Assembly: GCA_018136815.1 (NCBI GenBank)
Contig: CM030934.1
Location: 135,817-199,816 of the forward strand
Origin: Isochrysis galbana
Lineage: Eukaryota; Haptophyta; Isochrysidales; Isochrysidaceae
Length of the DNA: 64,000 nucleotides
Reading direction: 5' to 3'
Part shown: positions 1 through 10,992 of the stretch, one piece after another
How positions within the stretch are numbered: position 1 is the first letter of the stretch
Layout: each line of letters starts with the position of its first letter
Notes under the pieces: model-generated
What the model saw: only the letters and a program-made list of their open reading frames with translations
Told to the model about the DNA's origin: nothing
Databases searched by the model: none
Translations under genes and position numbers: made by a program

Positions 1-162
1 GGGGGGGAGTGGGGGAGAGTGGGGGGGGGGGGGGGGGTTCCGCCAAGAGGACGCGCCGCGCGCCGCGCCGCCATGAGCCCATCCATCTCTACCAACTCAC
101 TCACTCTCAGCCAGCCCAATTTTTTTGTACGATTGGGCTTCGCGGCACGTTTTTACGAAAGG

Positions 163-231
163 GAACGCCGCCGTCCGCCGCTTGTCCCTTGTCGCCCCTT
201 GTTCACGTTTCCGTGGCGTGGCCTAGACTAG
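163..231 (-). repeat. dispersed repeat, copy 1 (reverse)
   Basis: Read on the minus strand this segment matches 13293-13382. Both contain CTAGTCTAGG, then GGAAACGTGAACAAGGGGCG, then GCGGACGGCGGCGTTC. A weaker copy lies at 17333-17393. The copies differ by small indels. The family is unidentified and there is no coding potential. Confidence 0.6.
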
Positions 232-248
232 GGCGGTCAAACACTATT

Positions 249-904
249 TTAACCCTAGTAGGTGCCTATAAACCGGAATTTAGGTGCCTACATTCGGGTG
301 ATGCAGGGGGCAGAGCAGTCATATTTTTTGGCTGGGTTGCCTGCATATAGGCAGGATAGAACCCCCTAAGCAGCATGACTTGAGTACAGAAGGTTACAAT
401 GCATTTTCAGAGCGGCGAAAACGGCGAAAATGTAAAAACAGCCAAAAACAGCCCCAAAAACCCCCGACTACTCTAGAACTCTAGAAGAAGAAGACATCGG
501 TGACACGCAAAAAAACAAGGAATGTGGTAATAAGCGCCCACTCCTGCACGACAGGCCAAACATTTGAACTGGGGCCGCTTTGGTTTCGCCACAGCACACT
601 GAGTATAGCCACACACTCCCTTTTGGGGTGACACACGGATGGCCTTCTGCGGGCCACGGGAACCGCCTTGCCGGCTCGCGCCAACCTTTCGTAGCAACGT
701 TCTCCCGCGCTTCTAAAACCAAGCACCATTGACGAATTCATGATTGGGAGATCTATCCAGGCCTGGGAGGGGTCCCATGGTCCCATTTCACATCAGGAGG
801 CCCCCTAGGGCCCTCCTAGTGCCCTTAGGGGCTCCCAATATAGCCATATGTACTAAAAACGTCCCGACCGTCCGCCTCGCGGACTAGGCACCTACTAGGT
901 TTAA
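249..904. repeat. interval bounded by a 20-bp inverted repeat
   Basis: Bases 249-268 (TTAACCCTAGTAGGTGCCTA) and the reverse complement of 885-904 agree at 19 of 20 positions. The roughly 650-bp interval could be a small terminal-inverted-repeat element, but no transposase or clear target duplication is visible. It is recorded as structure only. Confidence 0.35.
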
Positions 905-1065
905 GGTGGTAGGCCCAAGTTAGAAGGGGCTTTTTACGGCGGTCCCGCGTTGCCCCGATGGCGGCCGCGGCGGAGGCACTGCACTGCCTGCCCGCCGGGG
1001 GCTCCCTCCACCTCCGCAAACCACTTACCACTCACCCACTCCTAGATGGGACATACTTATTTACC

Positions 1066-1096
1066 GTATTTGGCCGGAGGCCAACCGGCCAAATAC
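1066..1096. repeat. perfect 12-bp stem hairpin
   Basis: GTATTTGGCCGG at 1066-1077 pairs perfectly with CCGGCCAAATAC at 1085-1096 around a 7-nt loop. No gene is close by and the role is unknown. Confidence 0.8.
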
Positions 1097-2234
1097 ATTT
1101 TTGGAGGCCCCCTGTATTGTGTATTGACGGGTCGCCAAATACAAAGCGCCCGCAGGGCGCGTAGCGCGCGAGCAGCGAGCGGAGCGAGCGAGCGCGGGGC
1201 CGGCCGCGGGCCGCGGGCCGCGGGTGCGGGGGCGCGGGGCTGCGGCAGTGGCAGAGTGGCAGGTGGCAGGCGGAGAGGCGGGTGGAGGTGGGAGGTGGGG
1301 GTGGGGGTTTGGGGGGGGGGGGGGGGCTCTCGGTTCTTCTTAACAGTATAATGTGTAAATAAGAATCTGCTATCAAAAAAAAACTTCTTACTTGTCGCGG
1401 TTAGGGGGAGAGCCGCCCTTAGGTTTCCCCAAGGGAGCCTCTCTCCCTTGGTTTCCCCCCTTTGCGAGTTTTCGTCCGCGTCCCCTCCGTTCGATCGGGA
1501 TCCCCCGATCCCCAACCCCCCCCCGCTTTCTCTCTCCCTCTCCCCAAGTGTGTTAGGTCGGGGTTGATCATGCTCGATCCCCCTCCCTTGTTTTCTTGTG
1601 TGTGCGCGCCCTTTGTTTCCTTGTTTGCGCTTCCCCCGTGTCCCGGGTGTTTCCCGCTCTTTCTCTTGTCTTCGTCAAGAGTTCCCGAGAGTCGCCCCCA
1701 TGGCCGCACTCCCAGGGGCTCTGGGCAAGCTGTCCCGCCCCGCGTCGCCCCATGTCCGTGCTGGCGGTGTTCCCGCTGGTGCCTCGCCTCCCTCCAGCCC
1801 CAGTGCCCCCCGTGCTCAGCCCTTTGTGAGCCTGGGTGTCCCTGGTGTGCCCCATTCTTGGTCACAACATTCCTTTGAGTCTCACTCCACACACACAGCC
1901 ACAACCACTCCACTCCTCGAGCCACATTACTTAATACTCACGCCGCGCGCGCGACGGCGACAAAATGAGATCGAGAGGGCGATGAGAGATCGGCTGCGAC
2001 TCGGTTCACGAGATCGAGAGACGCGCCAGATCAGTGCCGCAGCCCGCCCGTTTCACTTGACGACCATGGGAAAGACAGGCGCTCTACTCGACATCGCGGG
2101 CACTTCCGGATGGCCACTTCATATTGAAAAGCTCACAACTCGGCGTCTATTCGGAAGACAACGCCCTATGTACACCGCACCAGAAACTCTGCCGCTTCAG
2201 CAGGGGGGGGAAAAGTGCGAACGCTTTTGGTCTT

Positions 2235-2328
2235 AGCATGGGTGGTTCCTCCCGTACAGCAGGGGAGAAGTGGAGAAGGGGGGGGGGCTCGTGCCCCCCC
2301 GTGGGCGAACTAAGTATAAACTTAGTTG
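2235..2328. repeat. repeat R2 copy 1 with terminal hairpin
   Basis: This segment begins AGCATGGGTGGTTCCTCCC, passes a G-rich/C-rich arm pair around CTCGTG, and ends in a hairpin: AACTAAGT, loop ATAA, ACTTAGTT (2308-2327). A second copy lies at 40588-40680 with the same order of parts. It may be the end of a retroelement, but no coding part is attached. Confidence 0.65.
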
Positions 2329-2461
2329 AAATTATCTATCAACTTAGTATTTACACGCTCAAAGCAGCTTAATGAGCTCATCCGCCGTCAGGGCAAACCT
2401 TGTTGATGACTTTGCCTCACCTGCAAGCGTAGTGGTTAGCGCAACGCTTGTACAGGGCCTA

Positions 2462-5400
2462 CTAGCGGCGCGTCTCACCGGTCCACTGCGCGAGCAATTG
2501 ATCCAATTCCTCCTTCCCTCCACCTCCGCCTGCGGTCCCAAGTTCTTTCTCAAGCGCGGCTAGTCGACGCAGCCGCTCTTCCATCGTTCGAGTGCCTACA
2601 AATTCGCCCACAGTGCCATCTCCATCTCCGCTCGCCGACGGGGTAGACTCTCGAGGCATTGCATTCGTGGGAGGCGGGCGCTGGCTATCGTCACTTGATG
2701 GCGCGGTCGACCGCGCACCTGCAATATGCCGTTCTAGCTCCGCAATTCGTTGTAGCTGCGCCTCTGTACGTGCACCCATTGCACGGGTATAGCCGCCCAT
2801 CGTGCCCCCCTCGGAAAGGGCGGGGCTAGTAATCGGGCGTGAATTAAGCTCCGCGCCGTCGCCGGGAGTAGATTGGCGGCGGCCGGCGCTCACTGGCCGT
2901 AGGCCAAGCGAGCTGGGCTCAGCCCTTGGCGCACCGCTACACACACCCAACTCTCGCTCACAGCACTCGAGCCGCTCCAACCGCCGGAAGCTCTCGGCGG
3001 CAGCACGGCCCGTGGTCGAGGCAGTTGGAGGCACGGCACTGAGAGGCGGCAAACCCTCCGACGGTAGACACATCGCTGAATGAGCCGACATAGAGCGCCG
3101 GAGCGACTCGTCTTCCTCCGACTGTAAGGCGGGCGTTGGTGGCACAGATGGACCCGGCCTAGCGCCGGCATTACGCACGGGCGCGTCGGGCGTCACTTCT
3201 GACAGCTGGAGCTGGCGCAGACGATCCTCCGCCCGGCGAACGAGGCTGTCCAGCCCCGGGGTGAATGCCCGGCGCGAACCATCACGCGACATGGCACGCG
3301 AGGTTGCACTACTTGGGGCCCCGGTCCCTGCCGCCCCACCGCCCTCCATGCAAAGTGGGGTTGATTCCGAACGACTGTATTGCGGAAGTGCGTGGTCAAC
3401 GGCTACCGCTGAGTCCTCGATGCCACGACGCGCACCAGAGGCAGGACGGGATGACGGTGCACTCCTGTGCCCGCGCCTACTCGCGCCACGTGACCGCGGA
3501 GAAGAATGATCCATCACACCGCTGTTTGATGGCGACGAGTCGCGTGCCGTCTCTTCTAGCACGGGTTGGAGCGGGCGGCCGCGGCTCTGCGCACGTGCAG
3601 CTAGCTCTGCGCACGTGCAGCTGGGCACGTCGGCTGCTGCCGGCGTGATCGGTGCCGAGGCAGATGGAAGCCGTGGTTCCGGCTGCAATGAGGCGTTCAA
3701 CTGGTCCTGGGGAGGGAAGATCCATTCGGAATCACCTCGGAGCGACTCGCGCAATCCATTCCCAGAACCAAGGCTGGCTCCGAGTAAAGTATTGAGGTTG
3801 GGAGGAGCGCGCGCGGTTGACTCACGTCGCATAATCTCTCGGGCAGTCAATGAACCTCCGTCCATCAGCGGCGCAGCAGGTTGATTCACGGAAGGCTGAT
3901 AAGGCGCAGCGGCCTCGTCCTTGGTGTCCAATGCGAGCATTCGGTGAGAAGAACGGCAAGCCTGAGCTTCTACGTTGGACGAGTCGCAAGCATGCGGAGC
4001 CCCTCCTGCGCCGCCCGCACCAAAAGGCGGTGGAATGTTCGTGTCAACCGTTGGCACCATAAGTCGGATAAGGGCGTCATCGGGCGCAGTGGGCGGTGGA
4101 CGTGCTCGTTGCTGACCGGCCGAGGAGCAGCCTGCCTCTTCAATGTATGGTGTGCGCATCACCATGTCGTCGAGCCGATTGCCAGCATGATGATGGGCAG
4201 ACTGTTCACCCTCATTCGCATCCAAAGGGATGAGCATGCCGTTGAGGGCATCAGGATGTGCACGAGCGATTGCAGCGACGGCAAGGGCACCCTGGGCATG
4301 CAGGGGAGCGACGGCTGCTTGCAGCTGTGCAGCTTGCTGACGGAGGGCCTCCAGGTGCGCCTGCTGTTGCATCAATTGTGCTTCCTCCATCCTTGTCATG
4401 CGCTCCATCTGCTCGGCCATCAACCGCTGCTGCACTTCAGCCTACGATCAAACAAGATGAAAGGGAATATGGACAATTAAGCGCACCTCTGCGTGCATGT
4501 TTGAAAATACTGTCCCAAACATGTGGTAATCGATGTGCGAGTCAAGTCGGTAAGCGGGGGGGGGGGGGGGGGGCACATGCACACATGCAGACCTCAAGAC
4601 GACGTGTATGATCATCATGACACCATCCCCTCTTGGTTTGCGCACCTGCTCCCGAACCGCTCTTTGAAGTGCCTCATTCTGCTTGAGCAGCGCCTCACGC
4701 TCGGCATGTGCCTGCGCCGCTTCGCGTTCAAGCCTGGCATGCTCCTCCGCGCGAGCTGCAGCCTCAGCCACCGCAGCGGCCGAGGCTGCCTCGTCTTGCG
4801 CTGGTGGCGGCGGATCCCGCAGGCTTGCATCTGCTGCTCCTGCGACATGCGCAGCAGGCGCAGGCTCTCGCGTAGGGCCATCAGCAACCCCACCGCGAGC
4901 GCCACCACCCATACGCTCGTGCCTCTCCCTCTCCTCCATCTTGCGGTGGTAGGCCTCTGCTTGCCTCGCCTGCTTCTCCTCTTTGCTCAAAAACCCGCCT
5001 CCGGGACCAAGATCATTGCTAGAAGCAAGCGCACTTCCAGTAGCGCCCTTGGATTGGACGGCACCAGCCTTGCCACTAGCCTTGGCCTCCTCCTTCCTGC
5101 GCCTCTCTTCTTGCTCTCGCTCAAATTGCTCACGAAGCTGTTGCCTGTCTCGCTCGATCTTTGCTGCTTCCCGCTCTTCCTCCAGGCGTTCCGCTTCCTT
5201 GGCGGCGGCACGTGCTGCCGCTCTCTGGGCACGCTGCTCGGCGATCCCACGTTGTTGTTCAGCAAGAATCGCACGCCTGCGCTCTTCGGCCGGATCAACA
5301 CGGCCATCGAGCGGTCGCCCGAAGACGTCAAATTCTGCTTCATCGGCTTTCTTGGCGATTCGTTCAAGTTCCTCTTTCTCCGACTCTTTGCGACGACGTG

Positions 5401-7766
5401 CTTCATCCGCCTGTGCCTGGATGGGTGCGGAAGTGGAGGATTTCAGTGAGCTCTGACAAGCAAGCGCGGAGGCGTCATCCCGGGTACACGCGAAACCTTT
5501 GCCTTGACTAGCGGAAGTTCACGCTGCCGCCCCGCTCTCTCCAATCGAAAGCGCGGGTGTTATTGTTGCACGGGATTTCCATCCACGGAGTGCTTGTGAA
5601 GTGAACTACCCCAATGCGGTGGGCAACAGCACCTGCAGCTCCATTGCGTAGCTGGCTTGCCCAGCTTTTCGCCTGCGAGCCTCCTCATCCGCCCTGCCCA
5701 TCCCAGCAAAGAGACCTTCAGACTCCTCAACTGGGCCACCTCGGCCCGGCCTGCCGCCGCCGCGAGCGCCAGCCATCTGAGCCTCCAGAGCTGCAGCATA
5801 CTCGGCTTGCTGCTTGCGCCGTTCATCGTTGGAAGGTGCGTGCCCGAAGCCAAAACCATCGCCGCCTTGGCCTGCCCGCTCTTGTTGGGCCTCGCGCAAC
5901 TTCGCCTGTTGTTGCTCCGCCAATGCATGTGCGTATTCCTGTTGTTTTCGCCGCCGTTCGTCTGGACTTGTCGAATGCATGCCCACTCGCAAGCCGCCGC
6001 CTGCATCGAGAGCACGTTCGCGTGCCTCGTTGGCCTCTTTCTCGCGTTGTTGGCGCTCTAAAGCCTCCCTGTACTCGCGCTGCTGGGCTCGACGAGCCTG
6101 CAAGTCGGCGTTGTGGCCAAAGCCATCATCGACTACTCCATTTGCCAACATCCGCTCTCGAGCCCTCGCCTCGTCCCGTTGGTGCTGCTGCTCTTCGAGT
6201 GCTCGCGCGTACTGTTGTTGCTGTCGACGCCTGATTTCGTGGGGGGACAACGCTCCGCCAACACCCACCTCAGGATGCGCCGACAAGTTTCGCTGTTGCT
6301 CGGCCTCTTGCGCTCTCCGTTTCTGCTCTTGCTGCTCTTGCAGCGCGCGCGCATATTCTTGCTGCTGTCGCCGCCGAATATCGTGCGGGGAGGGCACGCC
6401 ACCCATATTCAACTCCGGACGTGAACCATTGTCTCGCCGTTGCTGCGCCTCTTGCATACGTTGCTTTTGCTCTTGTTGATCATGTAAGGCTTGGGCATAA
6501 TCTTGCTGTTGCCGTCTTCTATCTTGAGGAGACAGCGCTCCGTCTCCGGTTGCCTCAGGCCTATATGTTGTCGCGCCTTGGCGCTGCTGAACTTCTTCTA
6601 TGCGGCGCTTTTGCTCTTGCTGCTCGCTCAAGGCACGTGCATATTCTTGCTGCTGTCGCCGTCGAATCTCATGAGGCGAGGACATGCTGCCACTGGCGTC
6701 CTCAGGTCGCGACACGGCATCGATGGGGTACGACATCGATGGTAATATTGAGCCTTGCTTCTGAGAATCGTGCGCATCGTGATGACACGCCTGTCCATTC
6801 GGGCATGCACTGCCATGGTCGTGGGTGCAGGCCCATTCATTTGGTGGCATTGAGCACTGTTGGTGCAACTTAGAGACACATCGTGCTGTCCCGAGGTTAT
6901 TGTGAAGGCGTGGAGCTTCGTCCGCAACACCAGCAGCCCCACAGCTACTTGGACCGCAACCCCAGCTCGGTGCAGTGTTTTGATGGCTCTTGTCTTCACG
7001 CATCTGTTGAAGTACAGCTGGGCCAGCACACACGCCTGGGGGAGGGGCCTCGCCAGCCCCTTGTTGCCGCATCAAAAATTCGCGTCTCTTCTGCTCGTAG
7101 ACCTCGTCTCTCCGATTCGCTGCAGGCGTGGGGCTTGCAGCCACTGCACCCCCATTGGCATTGATGCCGCCGTGACCAGCCGCTTGTTGGTGTAGCCGCT
7201 GCTGCCTCTTACGCTCCCACGCCTCATCACGTCGACTGATTCCCACTGCGGCAGGCTGGTTGGGCTGTTGCTGGATCAGAGGGACAGGGGCACCAGCTAC
7301 AACGGGGCGGCCAAAGAGTCCATTTGCAGTCGTAGGCGCCTGCTGTTGCAATATGGCGGGGGGTGGAGCTGCTAAGGGCCTCCGCACATTTGGGTGAGCT
7401 GCAGCGACGCCACCGTGATGGTCAACTTCGACACCAAGCTGTCGAGCTTGCCCGTTGAGGCGTGCACCTGGCAAACGACAGGTGGGCGAGGATGAGCGCG
7501 TGCCCTCGCCACGCCGCCCGTCGCATGAACATGTAGGCGTGCGTCCTGGAGGGTGCGCACGCACCTTGCTCGCGCAAGAGCCGGTGCAAGCCAGCGACGT
7601 CATCTCCGCCTTGCCCATTCTCCTGCACTCCGAGCCGGTTGCCAGCCATGTGTTGGAGTGTCTCGACGCGCTCGCGCAGCTGCTCCTCGAGCTTCTCGCG
7701 CTTCTTCGCCTCGGCCTGGGCCTGGAGCTCGCGCAGGTAGTCATCCTTACCGTTGCGAGCGTGCAT
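2462..7766 (-). CDS. CSPP1-like centrosome/spindle-pole coiled-coil protein
   Basis: Four exons join in phase: 7766-7565, 7467-5633, 5452-4646 and 4441-2462, giving about 1607 residues. All introns are GT-AG (for example donor GTGCGT at 7564). Exon 2 encodes seven or more modules of the type RRRQQQEYARALxEQQEQKRR, and exon 1 has a related YLRELQAQAEAKKREKLEEQ segment. Exon 3 carries the EFDVFGRPLDG region and long E/R/K/A coiled coil, and exon 4 is a disordered Ser/Pro/Arg-rich tail. Repeated R-x-QxxYxxxLxxQ modules are typical of the centrosome and spindle pole associated protein CSPP1 and its ciliary relatives (human CSPP1 about 1256 residues). Such proteins act on microtubules at centrosomes and ciliary axonemes, and that role is inferred here. 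The ATG at 7766 was chosen because the MHARNGKDDYL frame runs straight into the first module. An upstream 5' exon cannot be excluded. Confidence 0.75.
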
Positions 7767-8307
7767 TCGCCGCCCACCCGCCCTCCCCCCCCCCTCCCTC
7801 TGGCCGGCTGCCCTCTCCCACCACAAGCCCGCCCCGCCCAGTTCTTCCCGACGTTGTCGAAAAAGTTTAGAGATGAATAAACTGGCTTTTTACAAAGGAA
7901 TAGCACAATTTTTTCTAGCACACAAGCGCGTTGTTGATCCCATCCCTCTCTCCTTTCTCTCTCTCTCTTCCCTCCTCTTCCCTCTCTCTTCCCTCTCTCA
8001 GTTTTCCCTTTGGATCACACCTGCTACTCGCTGCTGAGCGTTGGCGCGTTGGCGCCGCCCACACTGGGACCACTGGGGGGCTGCTAGAGTATTCTTAGCC
8101 ACCTCTCTTGTGGGTCCGCGCCAGACCATCTGTGTCAGAGTTTTCTTGTTGTCCTAGTTTAATCCTAGTGCTGAGGGACCGTGCCTCATCGGCAACGGAG
8201 CCCCTACCCCGCGATGGGGGTGTGCGCGGTTGGTGCATGGCTCGTCCGGTGTATGTGGCTAGGGATGCTAGCCAACAAGACCTCTTCCAAGACTACAATT
8301 TCTAACG
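7767..8307. other. upstream region of the CSPP1-like gene and putative LTR remnant
   Basis: Directly upstream of the start codon the gene's sense strand is purine-rich (plus strand C/T tracts at 7780-7800 and 7943-8010). From about 8100 the sequence leads up to a primer-binding-like site at 8308 and may be a decayed 5' LTR. No second copy is present in the window to prove this. Confidence 0.35.
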
Positions 8308-8800
8308 TGGTACCCCCGCCGAGCCGCCGAGAGACCACCCCAACTTCTACAACCACAGCGCGCTCGACGACGCCGCTCAAGGGTACAAAAAAAAAGATCT
8401 GAAGGTTGCCGCTCAATGGTACAACACCACAACGAATAAACTCGACAAATTCGTTGAAAATCTTTTCTTCGACTCAGCGGCCGCCGACCGCGCCACACGC
8501 TCCTCCAAGTGGTGGGACCTGGACCACATGGCCAAATCACTCAACAACTTCAGTGACCGCCACAGCCAGAACCGCCCGCACTCGACAGTTCAAGGGTGGC
8601 AAAACAACAATTCCACATCGAATGACCCCAAAATACATCCCTCAGCATCTATTCTTAGAGCCCTCGAGGCGTCGGGACGCTCGAGGTCGTCACCCGTGTC
8701 GAATCGTCACATCATCCACTACGAGGCGCGTCGAATCTCCCCGGAAGGCACCGGGCTGCGAGGTTGCTACCAGGCGCAACAGCGTTGCAAAGTCGGGTAG
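8308..8800 (+). pseudogene. LTR-retroelement remnant: PBS-like site plus gag fragment
   Basis: TGGTACCCCCGCCGAG at 8308-8323 is identical to 17634-17649, which also precedes a gag-like frame, so it is probably a primer-binding site. The frame from 8342 to 8800 reads NFYNHSALDDAAQGY, then TTNKLDKFVENLFFD and KWWDLDHMAKSLNNF, and resembles the NWANNEF/LQDWTNSLRHAAWAFNFFD region of the downstream element. Only the amino-terminal gag part survives. No protease, RT or integrase follows, so this is a remnant. Confidence 0.5.
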
Positions 8801-9294
8801 CTCGAGCAAGGAAGCACCCATTGCTGCAATGGGGAAAACCTCTTCCCCCTGGGGAACGATTGCCCGCGCCTCCTCACTGTTTCGTCAAACCGCATAGCTG
8901 CCGCCTCTGCTGCACCCCCCCCCCCCCTTGGGAGACAGGCTCGCAGAGGGCGCTGGCGAAAGGTCCAAGATCCCCCCCCCCCCCCGCGCGGAAAATACGC
9001 CGACCGCACCTCCGGAGGGGGAACAGGAATTCCCCCCCGCGCGCAGAATACGGTATGAATACGCTGACTGACATGTGGAGATGGACTGTTCCCAGGATCC
9101 GGGTAAGGCTCCTGAGACTCCATCCTTGGCAACCCACGCGTCCGTAGGCGGCCTATCAACTTGGGTAGCGGGTAAAGATACTTGGGAAGGCTTGGGCACG
9201 GGTGCAGTGGTGACGGGGCCCGCGCGCGGCGGCGAGGGCGGATTTGGCGGTGCAGAGGGCGGTGATGGGTCCATAGGAACCGATTGAATCGATC
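8801..9294. other. non-coding stretch between transposon remnants
   Basis: Contains two C-runs (8918-8930 and 8973-8986) and a repeated GGGGAAC-type motif. No domain or conserved frame was seen on either strand. Confidence 0.5.
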
Positions 9295-9312
9295 TCTAGT
9301 GGGTGATTTCTA
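9295..9312 (+). repeat. target-site duplication, left copy
   Basis: TCTAGTGGGTGATTTCTA at 9295-9312 recurs exactly at 12187-12204, flanking the LINE between. The first T of the right copy could also belong to the element's T tail. Confidence 0.9.
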
Positions 9313-9315
9313 CAA

Positions 9316-9335
9316 AAAACTATTGTTATAGTTTT
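9316..9335 (+). repeat. 5'-terminal hairpin of the LINE
   Basis: AAAACTAT, loop TGTT, ATAGTTTT: a perfect 8-bp stem three bases from the element's 5' end and four bases before the ORF1 start codon. It is conserved in the other 5' ends at 54232-54251, 62569-62588 and 63003-63022. Confidence 0.85.
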
Positions 9336-9339
9336 AGCG

Positions 9340-10992
9340 ATGGAGCGCGCGCCGACCGCTCCCACCTCCCAGCCCCCCGCCGCCACGACGCCCCACCGGG
9401 GCCGCCCCAAGCCGCCGGAGCCGAAGCGCTCGCAGGCCTCTGCCCCACCGGATACCGACGTCGACATGGCTCCGCCACCCTCGCCTCCTCACCAGCCCCA
9501 GAAGCAGGGAACAGGCCGTGCCCTGTTCCCTGCAGAGCAACAGAGCCAGCAACAGGCTCAGCCGCCCAGCTCCACCGTCTCGCCACCCAATCAAGGACTC
9601 CCCATGGTGGGTGGCAGCATTGCTGCCACCCCCATGGTGGTAACTCCTACCAGCAGTGCACCCCTCGGGGGCGGGCACTTGACACAACAATCAATCCTTG
9701 GAGCCTTTGCTCCCACCAACCAACCAACAACCCATGCGCCCAAGTCGTATGCTGAAGCCACGCATGGGAGCAAACTGAAGGAGCCAGCCCAACAAGCTCT
9801 GAAGCAGCCAGCCCAACAACAACCGCAACAGCTGTCGCGCAAGCGGGCCGACCCACAGTCGGATCCCAAAGGGACTCCCACCAACACCATCCAACTCGCT
9901 CCCCCTCCAATGGATGAAGAAGAGGAACCCGAAGACACACCTTTTTTCATTCAGCTAGCGCAACTAGCTGAAGACAAAAAGGACATTAAAAGTGAGGATG
10001 TAGCCACGTTCATGAAGTTTCTTCTCTCTAGGCTAGAGGGCCTAGATGCCACGCCAGATGGGATGGACAAGGGCCGAAAGGGCCCATGGATTTTCTACGT
10101 CGATGACGATGCTCACGACCAATTCAAGGCCGCTTATGGCGACAAACTTCAAACGGTACTCTCGGGAGTCCCGCATGAGTTTGGAGTCACCTATGGCACG
10201 ATAGCCGACTCAGCTCCCCGCAAATCTAGCGCTATCAGGTCCTCTCTCAAAGAGGTCGCCACCTACATCGTGTTTCGCATTTTCGACCCGATTAAGGCAT
10301 ACAAAACTAAAACTCGGCATTTGGCTAGTGCATTGGAGCGTGAAGGCTTCCATGTCCTTAGGGGCAATCAACAGCGAGTCAAGACCACGCTCGAAGGGAT
10401 CACTAAAGTAGAAGCCGGTAAACGTCCAATTTGGCACTTCTACGTATACACAGACACCACCGCCCTGGGCCATCGCTTTCCCCGGACCTTCCACGTGACC
10501 CTCGATGACGGGGAAAACTTCAACTTGGACTACGCGGTCCGCTCATCGGTGGAATGCGTAACACCGGACGGCGACATTGCCATACACGGCGCCCCGGGCG
10601 GGTGCAAAGGATACGATAAGCCCTGGGCTATCTCATATCTACGTAAAAATCAAGTCAGCTTTCGCCAATGCACGTGCGAACAAGACAAGGCGAAAGCGGA
10701 GCAGCGCAAACGCCAACGCGAAGTAAGCAACGCCATGGACTACAGGGCCCTAATGGGTCTTGGAGCGGCGGCACCGTGCCGTCGATTCATGGCAGGCGAA
10801 TGCAAAAATAATCGCATGAAGGGGCGACAAATCGTCCAATGCTCTTCCAGCCATGACATCCCCGGATGTTGGGTAAAGGACCCCGCCACGGGTAAACAAA
10901 ATTGTATGGTCAAGTGCAATCTGAAACCTAATAAGGCCTATCCAGGGTACTGCGTTAACGGAGTAAGTTGCCTGTATCGTCATGGTGAATAA
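9340..10992 (+). CDS. LINE ORF1 protein (CCCH zinc fingers)
   Basis: The 550-residue frame is intact. Residues 1-190 are disordered and rich in Pro/Gln/Ser, followed by an acidic DEEEEPEDTPFFIQLAQL segment and a folded middle region with no family I recognise. The carboxy end has two CCCH-type fingers: CRRFMAGEC...CSSSH, and a final CVNGVSCLYRH. ORF1 proteins of LINEs bind element RNA in a ribonucleoprotein, and the fingers fit that role. It starts four bases after the 5' hairpin. The truncated copy at 63027 is about 70 per cent similar by eye over its first 220 residues. Confidence 0.8.
   Translation: MERAPTAPTSQPPAATTPHRGRPKPPEPKRSQASAPPDTDVDMAPPPSPPHQPQKQGTGRALFPAEQQSQQQAQPPSSTVSPPNQGLPMVGGSIAATPMVVTPTSSAPLGGGHLTQQSILGAFAPTNQPTTHAPKSYAEATHGSKLKEPAQQALKQPAQQQPQQLSRKRADPQSDPKGTPTNTIQLAPPPMDEEEEPEDTPFFIQLAQLAEDKKDIKSEDVATFMKFLLSRLEGLDATPDGMDKGRKGPWIFYVDDDAHDQFKAAYGDKLQTVLSGVPHEFGVTYGTIADSAPRKSSAIRSSLKEVATYIVFRIFDPIKAYKTKTRHLASALEREGFHVLRGNQQRVKTTLEGITKVEAGKRPIWHFYVYTDTTALGHRFPRTFHVTLDDGENFNLDYAVRSSVECVTPDGDIAIHGAPGGCKGYDKPWAISYLRKNQVSFRQCTCEQDKAKAEQRKRQREVSNAMDYRALMGLGAAAPCRRFMAGECKNNRMKGRQIVQCSSSHDIPGCWVKDPATGKQNCMVKCNLKPNKAYPGYCVNGVSCLYRHGE

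Larger units (their letters stand above)
1..2234. other. intergenic region without a supportable gene
   Basis: No reading frame here has recognisable domains, and the open frames are short, compositionally biased and overlap on both strands. The stretch holds poly-G tracts (1-37, 1308-1326), a reverse copy of a dispersed repeat (163-231), an inverted repeat pair (249-268 with 885-904) and a strong hairpin (1066-1096). The CGAGCGAGCG-like stretch at 1150-1200 is low complexity. Confidence 0.6.

Noticed and set aside
9..350. Open frames at the left edge (113 and 70 codons)
   Set aside because: Composition follows the poly-G and GC-rich DNA, there is no domain, and they overlap the dispersed repeat copy.
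1419..2236. Long open frames on both strands (168 and 212 codons)
   Set aside because: Overlapping frames on opposite strands with no conserved motif; typical of GC-rich non-coding DNA with few stop codons.
5614..6479. Plus-strand frames of up to 221 codons rich in Cys/Ser/Arg
   Set aside because: They are antisense shadows of the CSPP1-like repeat exon, and their apparent repeats mirror its coiled-coil modules.
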